From assembly GCA_018105865.1 (NCBI GenBank), contig CM030848.1:5029301-5093300 (forward strand): DNA of 64,000 nt, in the 5' to 3' direction. The stretch is from Metaphire vulgaris. Lineage: Eukaryota > Annelida > Clitellata > Crassiclitellata > Megascolecidae. The notes beneath the pieces were generated by a model. The model made no database searches. It was not told the DNA's origin and worked only from the letters and a program-made list of their open reading frames with translations. The translations under genes were made by a program, and so were the position numbers. Shown in pieces: positions 55,906-64,000 of this stretch; positions within the stretch are counted from its first letter, which is position 1, and each line of letters opens with the position of its first letter.

Positions 55906-56759
55906 TGGCCTATGGGTTGTATATTTTAAATATGTATATATAATTTTAAATATATACACATATTTTAAATCGGGATCAGGGCGGCCATGGACCTGCTGGC
56001 CTAGGGCGCCAGAAACTCACGAGCCGGCCCTGATAGCAGCTCTTCTTGGTATAAAGTTACATATACATATATCTGTATATATCAAATTCACTGCCTATTT
56101 CCGCTAACATATCGGAACACAACGAAACTTGGCACATTACGCAAGCCATTTTAACATTTTGGCATACACTCCGCGCCAACTGACATGTGACTGTCCAAAC
56201 ATAAAATCTCGGCCGGTCAGGCATTGAACCAGAAACCAAGAGATCGTTCTGACGAACCACTGAAACAATTCTATGTTCGGTTGGGTGGTGAAACATAGCT
56301 ACAGCCTTATTATAAAGTCGACGCCTGAAATCATCTTAAAATCTAATTATTTTCACGCGATATTTGCAATCTTTAGATTTAAAAATATCCAGTGTTTATT
56401 GCAGGTCTTCTCTGGGGAATTTCCCAAGTTTGAATTAGTCCCCCAAATTTTAAACTCCCCTAATGTCTAGGTGGCTAGAATAGCCACTGAAAATACCCAA
56501 TTAAGTTTCAAACTAAAACACCAATTATTATAATGAATTCTGAAACTTATCAAATTGTTATTTTTTCAGAGTACAGATGAGATGTGAAATAATGCTAGAG
56601 AGATAATGTGACCATATCTCACTTACCGGCTGCAAATCGGCCTTCAGTTTCTGCTGCGGTGGAACGCAACCCGGCACACCTTTCCCTCCGTCTGAATCTT
56701 CTCTGTTTGTTTATCTTGGTTACGAACGAGTTCAAGGCTTGTTTAGGCTTATTGCTTCC

Positions 56760-56835
56760 TCCGCTGCAGCCACGTGATATTTCCTTCCTCTTCCTCTTCT
56801 TATATATTCCCTGCTACTGCACTCAGTCAGGTGTA
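56760..56835 (+). promoter_or_regulatory. Possible TATA promoter
   Basis: CTTATATATTCCC (56799-56811) is followed about 20 bases on by CACTCAGTCAG, an initiator-like TCAGTC, and preceded by an E-box CACGTG (56772). No transcript start is otherwise supported. It could serve the plus-strand gene at 61650, but a connecting exon was not found. Confidence 0.25.
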
Positions 56836-57346
56836 TCGATTGAGATCGAGCCCATTTAGGGAGGCTCGGCAGTATGCCTTTAGCTGTACATGGGCGTGTA
56901 GTGTTTAGGGCGCGACAGTTGACAACCTGTTTATTAAGGCGTGCGTTTGACGTTCATCCGGCCAATCGCCGAAAACCCGCAATTAATTTGTGATTTTATT
57001 TTGATCCTGTGGCTCGCCGCATGTTAATGTAGAAACTTCAAAATGTCGTCGGCGAATTCAGCTTTTTTTTGCTCTCTCTCTCTCGAATTTTCAGGAGTGC
57101 TACAACCTTAATCGACTCAAGTGAATCACTTAAAAGACTGAACAGTGTTCTTCTGATTGCGGAAGACCCTCCCTCCGCTGCGGAGGTAATACAAGGGCGG
57201 GTGACACCGCGCACTGCCTTACGATTATTACATTTGCTGAAAAGTATCACGTTTACCAATTGTACACTAAGAATTTTAAGCACAACTCTATACCTAAGCT
57301 TTAAATACTCAGGTAAATTAGTTTGTTTAGATTCCCAGCACGAGGC

Positions 57347-57348
<2 letters not shown>

Positions 57349-57423
<75 letters not shown>
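57349..57423. repeat. (GA)n microsatellite
   Basis: A GA run of about 75 bp. The poly-Arg/Glu and poly-Leu/Ser frames over it are artefacts. Confidence 0.95.
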
Positions 57424-57426
<3 letters not shown>

Positions 57427-57761
57427 GTTTGACTTTCAAGTGATTTTGTATTCGGACAGTTCAGAGACATACAATATCTTGGTTACAGCCAGTGAAATAA
57501 ATTGATCAGATCAAGGCTAGCGCTTAGCTGTGTTCCATGAGATCTTAGGTCGGTGAAGATTCTATTTGGGTTGTAAAGTTAAATTTATAGAAATGCTAAA
57601 TAAGTTGCAATTGAAAGCGTGAACAAATTTATTGTTATCGAAGATTGGAATAGAGTAAATCGACACAATTTAATTAATAAAGGATCTTGAATTTTAATAT
57701 TTTTACGAGTTTCTTGTAGATAACTTAGAGTTTCTTTATTTAAAACACATCTATGTTTCGA

Positions 57762-57763
<2 letters not shown>

Positions 57764-57842
<79 letters not shown>
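57764..57842. repeat. (TA)n microsatellite
   Basis: A TA run of about 79 bp. Confidence 0.95.
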
Positions 57843-57843
<1 letters not shown>

Positions 57844-57849
57844 GCGTGT

Positions 57850-58910
57850 GTGTGTAATTTATTTCAATCTGGACCCTACTCGTTGATTGCTTTAGCATTT
57901 CAAAGCATGATTGATCATTAAATTCTTCTAAGGTGAAAGTTATAAAAATACTCCGAAATGCATCGGTCACACAGCAAATATTGATAGGCCTAAGCTATTC
58001 AAAGCCTTTGCACGTTTTTACAATGTGCGCAGAAATGTCAGATTCATAGACGGATTCTTCCATAAATTCATAAAATTTAGGAATGGCTGAAATCTTCTCC
58101 CCGCAAATCAAGCTAGTCTCTAAAAAACTAGCTAAGTGATAATCAAGCTTTGGAGAAGGAACGGTTAAAACAGTTGCAGCGTTGTTACGAGCGATAAAGG
58201 AATAAACCATCAGCAATACCAGTAACCAGTGTTTTATCCAGGTCTGTTAGTGTTAGAGGGAGATTTCCTCTTCCAAAAAAACTCAATTTTCCTTTCCAAA
58301 TTTCAGCAGTGACAAATTTTTGCATTGAACCGTGTCTCTTCCCCTCTAGCCAAGTCACCCCCCCCCAAGGCATGGAGTCTGGATAAAACACTGAGCAGCA
58401 CATACTGTAGATTGGTTCATGTATGACCACGAGAGTATTAAGTTCGGTAAAAATTCCAAGTGTTGGTTTTTACTTGAATACATTATGTAGGAAGTACGTA
58501 AGTTGAATTGAAGTGGCCAAGTGCATGGGACTCTTATTAGATGACTCTGAACAATTAAGTACGTGTAGTGATATGGTGAAATGAATGCTATATCTGAGGC
58601 CTATTAATCGGCCGGAACCGACGGGACATAGGGGGGGATTATGACGCTGCCATGTAGGCCTACTGGAGAGATTAACGCTGCTGCTACGGCGGTGGCCGTC
58701 AGGTGTTTGGAATACCACTGCGAGGCTTTCTCCTTTGGCTGAATGCAGTGAATGGCGACTTTGGAGAGTCGTCGGTTTTCGCGAGAGTCGCTGTAGAGAG
58801 TCAGCGACGCGCATCGCTCCACGAACTCTTCCTCTTCAAATCGCCTACATGCAGCTAGTAGGGCCTATATGAGCTGTTTTTGCATTGTACGCTGCGAATT
58901 TTAAAAAAAA
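57850..58910. other. Intergenic, no recognised gene
   Basis: Several 60-110 codon minus-strand frames exist (57995-58216, 58185-58430, 58470-58814), but none carries a known domain or convincing splice sites. Confidence 0.35.
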
Positions 58911-58914
58911 CAGC

Positions 58915-59060
58915 ATGATTTAAAGTGGCTTAGGACTTAGGAGGTATTACTGCCTGTGTGAAAGCCACTAGGGGCGCTAACGAGGCTTAATTGAACCCGC
59001 TCCGTCAGCCTTACGCTCCAGCACGTAGGCCTAAACCACTCTGCCATCCTCTGCCATCAA
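58915..59060 (-). mobile_element. tRNA-derived SINE (family C), unsplit copy
   Basis: Read on the minus strand: CAGAGTGGTTTAGGCCTACG, GGTTCAATTAAGCC-like B box, GCGCCCCTAGTGGCTTTCAC and AGCCACTTTAAATCA. Reference copy for the one split at 44945-47425. Confidence 0.78.
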
Positions 59061-59167
59061 CGCGTTTCAGAAGGGAGTTAACCTTTTTGCTCGGATTTTT
59101 GTTCCTAGGGTTCTGTTCCTAGGGGGTGCGGACCGCACTGGGTGACACCCAGTATAGGGCTGACCAG

Positions 59168-59571
59168 GCCCGCCGGAACGAATTTTCATCAGAGGGTGCA
59201 GATTTGCCCAATATAAAAGCAGTAGCATCATTTCACACTTTTCTTTGAAGCAAGATAATTGTTTGCAAATTTTCGGCAAATTTTGGCAATTTTATGGCCA
59301 ATTTTAGCAATTTTTGGCTATTTTTAGCAAATTTTTTGCGATTTTTTGGCACATTTTTTGCAAATGTTGGCAATTTTGGACCAATTTTAGCAAATTTTGG
59401 CAATTTTTGGGCCAGTTTTAGCAAATTTTGGCAATTTTTTGACGAATTTTAGATGAAAGGGGGTGCAGAGGGGTGCAGCCCATCTTTTTTCCAAGGGTGC
59501 ACTGCACCCCCTACATTTTTCCAGGGGGTGCAGCTGCACTCCCTGCACCCCCACTTGCGGCGGGTCTGGGG
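59168..59571. mobile_element. TIR element, CCAG(G/A)CCCGCCG termini, GGCAAATTTTGG interior
   Basis: The left end CCAGGCCCGCCGGAACG and the complement of the right end, CCAGACCCGCCGCAAG, are inverted. A third of it is TTTTGGCAAA/TTTAGCAAA repeats (59260-59450). GATTTTTTTGCTTGTCACC lies just outside the right end (59588). Confidence 0.75.
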
Positions 59572-59778
59572 CTGACACCAAACTAAGATTTTTTTGCTTG
59601 TCACCGCGTTTCAGAAGGAGATAACCTTTTTTTGCTTGTCACCACATTTCCGCACCGGGTGACACCAAGCCTAGGAACGCTACTGAGAGATAGATAGCCT
59701 ACTACTAAGCCATTTTAAGCCCATGTTATATTAATAGTTTAAACTTTGTGTTACAAGACTATTATTACTAAGTTTACT

Positions 59779-59787
59779 GCTATTTTC

Positions 59788-59862
<75 letters not shown>

Positions 59863-60210
59863 GGGCTGTCCATAAATTACGTCACGCACTTATAGGGGTT
59901 CAAACATTCGTGACGATTTGTGATGAGCCCTAGGGGCAAGTTCCAGAAATGTGACGTCACTATAATAAAAATTCTAGGTGGCGACCTTTCTTTTTGCTTG
60001 TCAGCACATTTGGGAAGAAAAAAAAAAAAAATTACTAGGGGAAAGATGACGTTGACCTTATTTTTGCTTGTCAAGGTTTTTCGAAAGACGAGAACAGAGG
60101 GAGGGTTAACGCGTTGTGACGTCACATTTGAGGGGTCTAACTTTTAGTGACGACGTGTGAGGAAGGGGCCAAAACTGCCAAAATCGCGTGGCGTCATTTA
60201 TGGATGGCCC

Positions 60211-60272
<62 letters not shown>
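59779..60272. repeat. (TTA)n microsatellite interrupted by a TIR element
   Basis: TTA runs at 59793-59861 and 60211-60272 are the two halves of one microsatellite split by the element at 59863-60210. Confidence 0.9.
59863..60210. mobile_element. TIR element GGGCTGTCCATAAATTACGTC...
   Basis: Ends GGGCTGTCCATAAATTACG and GGCGTCATTTATGGATGGCCC. Related to 35255-35658 and to the truncated copy at 828. Two GACCTT(T/A)-TTTTTGCTTGTCA words occur at 59983-60003 and 60054-60073. Confidence 0.88.
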
Positions 60273-60286
60273 GACTAATTTAATTG

Positions 60287-60592
60287 TTAAGGGATAGCAA
60301 CCTGTCTACAAGAGTCTAGAAGCGAGTGTACACTTCGCAGCAGATGTACTCGATGTATGGTGGAATCAATATCTGCCTTGTGTTGTACGCCGTCTCTCGT
60401 GTCGGGGCCTGTTCGTCGTTCGGCATTTAGAAGGTCTTCGCTCAGGCGTTTAGTCGATCGCTGCTCTCGTAACCAAGGACGCCATAATGTATGTTGCGTT
60501 GGTGTATACCAACACAACCAACGACTTTTGTAGACCTCAATTCGTGAATTCACACAACCGTATGAACGATCCATACCGTCGAATGAACGCAT
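60287..60592 (-). CDS. Unrecognised ORF, doubtful
   Basis: A 101-codon minus-strand frame with a polar segment (KRLSEDLLNAERRTG...HRVHLLRSVHSLLDS) and a possible donor (GACAG|GTTGCT) near the end. No domain known; it may be chance. Confidence 0.18.
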   Translation of the reverse strand: MRSFDGMDRSYGCVNSRIEVYKSRWLCWYTPTQHTLWRPWLREQRSTKRLSEDLLNAERRTGPDTRDGVQHKADIDSTIHRVHLLRSVHSLLDSCRQVAIP

Positions 60593-61648
60593 ACACGCAG
60601 ATCGATTAACCGCGTGATTACTTTGACAACCTTACATCCGTGGAGCTATCTGATTGACGGACATTCTCAATCAGGATCGAAAGACATCCGTGAAACAAGT
60701 CAAAGAGAAATCTCATAGCAGTAAGAACTCAAACACTCGAGAATTATTCCTCTCTTTACGTGTATTTCTATTTAAAAGGAATATTTTAAACAACGTAAAG
60801 TCTAAACTTGTATACGATTAAACTTTGTATATAATGACTAGGAATTCATGTTGTGAACGCCTCTCCGGATTGATAATCACATTGCCACGTTAATCACACG
60901 ACGATGTTGAAATCCAATGCTTAAATATACATAATACCTTACATATAATGACCCATTAAACCATAGAGATAGTACAAAACTAAATTGGACGACAGCAATG
61001 TGTGTTGTTTGTATAATAATAGTCAATTCTAATCATGTAAAAACATATTGTCTTTCATCAAATTCTAGCCTTGTTTTCAGTAGAACCGACCTCAAATGTA
61101 GAGTACTTGGATACATTTTATTCACTGTGGTAGTCCCTCCAAGGGTGCAATCACACTTTACAATTGCATGCATTGAGTAATATTGGCGTTTCCTCCATAG
61201 TCCGTCTCACTCTCTCCCTCTGACTGATCTCTGGAATGACCTGGATCTTTTGCGGATTGATTTTGAAGTACCATCGATTGATACCTTGGGTATTAGAACT
61301 GGTGCTATAGAAGTGCATAATTATTATTATTATTATTGGCTATGGTTTGGTTTCATTCAATCTTTTCTAACTCTGACCTCACTCAAGTGATTCATCAAGA
61401 CATTTAGCATAATAAATCTCTATAGAGGTTTTCATATTTCACTGTAAATAAGTTAATGCAATTCATTGGTTCACAGATTTAAATTCGTTTGAGCTTCAAG
61501 CGATTGATCTAATCAAATTCAACTGAAAATCAAATCATTCCTCCTTACAGTTGCTCTGTGGAAGTTCACATATTTGACTTGCATTTTGATTTTTGATGTA
61601 TCATTGATCAATTTATCCTTCCATACTCCTCTTACCTTTACATTGCAG

Positions 61649-61866
61649 AATGGCAGCTTATGTTGGAGGCCGTCGTCACACGACAGATTTTGACTACAAT
61701 CGCCGTTTTCCAGACTCCACCACAAATCATCGTCTTCATTATGATGACCTTGACCTAAACGACAACAGAAGATACAGCAGCCGCGACCAACGATGGCACC
61801 ATCGACGAAGTTTCTCAGAACATGAACTTGAAGGTGACTTCATCGATGCAAGAGAAACGAAATTAT
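61649..61866 (+). CDS. First coding exon of an unrecognised coiled-coil gene
   Basis: The exon follows a strong acceptor (ACCTTTACATTGCAG) with ATG one base later at 61650 and ends TTAT|GTAAGA. It encodes MAAYVGGRRHTTDFDYNRRF, an Asp/Arg/His-rich stretch (HYDDLDLNDNRRYSSRDQR) and RSFSEHELEGDFIDARETKL. The upstream acceptor implies a 5' UTR exon. I do not recognise the protein. Confidence 0.7.
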
Positions 61867-62817
61867 GTAAGATGGGTCTCTATTAGATCTTATATTTGGA
61901 AACAAATGCTATAAACTTCTTTGTAAAAACTTTTAAGTATTTAAGTATTCTATGATAATTATGCTAATAACTGGGTTCTACGTGGTTTACTGAGATCTCT
62001 CCTGCATGTAAAAACAACTGTCACACATGCAGTCTTCTATTCAGCTTTCTGTCTGTTGAGACTTTTCTGCATCTATTGCCTCTTACTCTAGAGTAGTCGA
62101 TCCACAATGCCTTAGCCTTTCATTGTAGCTTAATCTTTGACATCACTTGATCATCTTGGCCGCTCTGTGTTAATTCTGTTGAATTCTTTCCAAAATCTCT
62201 GTCTTTCTTTAAAACTGTATTCCATACCTGAATGCAATATTCGAAATATGATGTATCTGATATAGATCTTATATAAGCTCATTATTATTTCTTTATCTCT
62301 GCTCACTTTATTCCTCTTGATCATTCCTAGGATTCGGTTGCCCTATTTAGTTGCTTCAGCACATTGTCTGATTGGTTTTAAACTGTTATGCATAAAAACA
62401 CCTGTGTCTTTCTCTTCAATTGTATATTTTAAAATCTTTCCACATAATTCATACTTTTGTTCCTTTTCCTGTCTTCCAATGTGCATCACTGAGCAACCTG
62501 TCTACTTGTACATTAAATAGCATTTGCCAGTCCTGAGAGTCCTCTGACCACTGAGATAGTCTTCTTAGATCCTCCTGTAATGTCTTTGCATCTCTAACCC
62601 AGAGCCAATTTCCCTGCATAGTTTCAAGTCATCTGTAAATTTTGAATTTTTGATAATTTTGAAACGGCTTTAATTGATGCTGCTGATGACAATTGTAATT
62701 ATGATGATGACGATGACATCTTCATAGTTTAATACCCCATTATCTTAGTATTGTGGTCAATGATGTCATTGCCAGATAAATTCAGTACCAATTACAATAC
62801 ATAAATTTCTTGTTCAG

Positions 62818-62996
62818 CTGCTTTACAGCATCATCTAGAAGAACTGAAACAGGACAACCGACAGATGTCACTAAGATTGAGTGAGGCTGAAGGATGCCTT
62901 CAAGATCTTGATAGCGATGGGCGAATGGTGCACCATTCAACATCCCTTATAGATGACTATGACCATTCTGTCAATAGACCAGCGGAAATTGATCGT
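62818..62996 (+). CDS. Second coding exon of the same gene, coiled coil
   Basis: The acceptor is TTTCTTGTTCAG and the phase matches exon 1 (T + CT gives serine). It encodes ALQHHLEELKQDNRQMSLRL then SEAEGCLQDLDSDGR, a heptad-like coiled coil, and VNRPAEIDR. The donor is CGT|GTATGT (or GATC|GTGTAT two bases earlier). Later exons must lie beyond 64000. Confidence 0.7.
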
Positions 62997-63529
62997 GTAT
63001 GTTGCTCAATAATTATAAATTTATCAGCAAAATTAATGGGAAAAGTGAATCATAAGTTTTGTAAGTTCCTAAATCAATTATACAAATTCCCTGTCTATTC
63101 TAATGGAAATGTCCATATGCATCATGTCTTCACTTTCTGCAGCAGCGATGTTTTTTAAATCTCCTCTGATAACTACGTCAGAACACTCAAAAACTTTGAA
63201 GAATACAGTATAGTGAAACTGAAAATAATCTTGAAATTTAAAAGTGCTGTGGTAGCGGTAGTGAAGGTAGTGGTGGTGGTAGGTGGTAGTGGACTAGTGG
63301 CGATGGTGGTGGTGGTGGTGGTAATGATCTTTTATAGTCCTAATGCACAAATAGGCCTATATTGGCCGTTAATACTAAAATCCATAAATAGACCATAAGA
63401 TAAATCGCAGAGACCATGTTTATGACCCCTCACACCAAATAGCCAAAGTAATAGGCCCTGTATGTCCATCGGTGCACTGTTATATCAAACTGGAATTCTG
63501 ATGAGCGAGCTGAAGTCAAATACAGCGGC

Positions 63530-64000
63530 CTTTTTTTGCTTGTCTTGAGCCATCCTCACTACGAGGGTAGACCTCATTATGAATGAGCTTGCTCCACTGT
63601 TTACTATTGTCTGTCATTCGGGTTGACTTTTCCATTGTCTTTCTAGTCCATTGCATGATGCTATCAGTCCATCCTGGATTTGCCTTATTTTCTCTTTCTG
63701 CCAGTTGTGCCTTGTATCATTTCCTTTTCCACACAGGTTCCTGCTTTCCTTATGATGTGGCTGAGGTACAACAGTTTTCTTCCTCTGATGGACTCCAAAA
63801 ATTCTCCTGTGATACCTCCCTTCTCTAATACCCGTTCATTAGTTCTTTTATCTGTCCAGGATATATGCAGAATCTGTCAAAATCCTTTCATCAACAATGC
63901 CTTGATCTTTGCTTCGTCTCTTTTATCAGATTCCATGTCTCACATCCATATGTTCATCATCATCATCATTAACCGTGGGCTCATCGCCCGTTGGTATATA
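63530..64000 (-). mobile_element. LINE reverse-transcriptase C-terminal fragment(s) at the window edge
   Basis: At the right edge, TCATCATCATTAACCGTGGGC then TCATCGCCCGTTGG is the complement of the 3' end of the element at 15265-15720, so a minus-strand copy enters from outside. Upstream (63560-63950) minus-strand frames give CETWNLIKETKQ, SFILDRTKELMN-like broken text and FLESIRGRKLLYLSHIIRKA, another RT tail. GCGGCCTTTTTTTGCTTGTC at 63527 lies next to it. Confidence 0.6.

Larger units (their letters stand above)
53712..56032 (+). mobile_element. hAT element 3, internally deleted, 2.3 kb
   Basis: Starts CAGGGGGGGCTCCTGAG and ends CTCACGAGCCGGCCCTG, with perfect 8-bp duplication ATAGCAGC (53704-53711 and 56033-56040). 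Plus-strand remnants: KLSGAKRKVQKD, a typical hAT N-terminal motif (about 55045-55085), and FPNLAIAVEIMGTIPVGVTS plus GEWTQWRNKF of the dimerisation domain (55140-55235). Contains several nested repeats, including the palindrome at 53933-53980, a 126-bp foldback at 55422-55547 and a tRNA-SINE body at 55785-55905. Confidence 0.92.

Noticed and set aside
57038..57443. Poly-Leu/Ser and poly-Arg/Glu frames
   Set aside because: Run through the (GA)n microsatellite.
59233..59424. Lysine/phenylalanine/proline repeat peptide
   Set aside because: Translation of the TTTTGGCAAA block of a TIR element; also 36628-36864.
63213..63398. Val/Gly-rich peptide
   Set aside because: GTGGTG triplet tract after the second exon of the plus-strand gene; no exon signals.

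Overview
This is animal (metazoan) nuclear DNA. Genes are split by GT-AG introns, intergenic and intronic DNA is packed with hAT-type transposons, MITEs, LINE 3' ends and tRNA- or 5S-derived SINEs, and microsatellites are frequent. The repeat mix (5S-derived SINEs, many low-copy TIR elements, a palindromic TAGGCCTA word, TTAGGG-type interstitial repeats) suggests a non-vertebrate, probably marine, animal. The sequence alone does not let me name the phylum.

Region 1 (about 3.9-27.3 kb, minus strand) is the main gene: an almost complete MICAL-family flavoprotein monooxygenase, rebuilt here from 16 coding exons whose splice phases all agree except at one frame break. The order is an N-terminal FAD monooxygenase (exons A-H, 27327 to 17214), two short acidic or linker exons (I, J), one very large low-complexity exon (K, 12229-8565), then a C-terminal bMERB Rab-binding coiled coil (exons L-P, 8060-3898). 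The reconstruction has no calponin-homology (CH) domain and no LIM domain: exon H joins exon I, and exon I joins exon J, in perfect phase. Exon K needs a one-base correction between 10752 and 10848 to stay open. A hAT-derived element sits exactly at the 5' splice site of exon I, and its left end looks like a base-by-base mosaic of exon and transposon.

Region 2 (about 27.4-44.6 kb) has no convincing multi-exon gene. It holds a LINE fragment, a CpG-rich block near 32.6-32.9 kb that could be a promoter, many TIR elements, two of the three copies of the AAGGAC-rich hAT family lie elsewhere and the third is here at 37.2-38.1 kb, and one unrecognised two-hydrophobic-segment ORF at 41.5 kb.

Region 3 (44.7-64 kb) starts with the first coding exon of a PLAC8/cornifelin-like gene (minus strand, 44.68-44.88 kb). 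It continues with a four-deep nest of transposons (44.9-47.4 kb), 5S-derived SINEs, a 2.3-kb internally deleted hAT (53.7-56.0 kb) and, at the right edge, the first two coding exons of an unrecognised plus-strand coiled-coil gene (61.65-63.0 kb) that runs off the window.

The cross-cutting observation is modularity among the non-autonomous elements. An 18-bp word, GACCTTTTTTGCTTGTCA, occurs in about a dozen elements whose terminal repeats differ; a TTTTGGCAAA block is shared by three; and TTAGGG-like cores occur in five. All exon calls and family assignments were made by eye from the sequence, without alignment tools.
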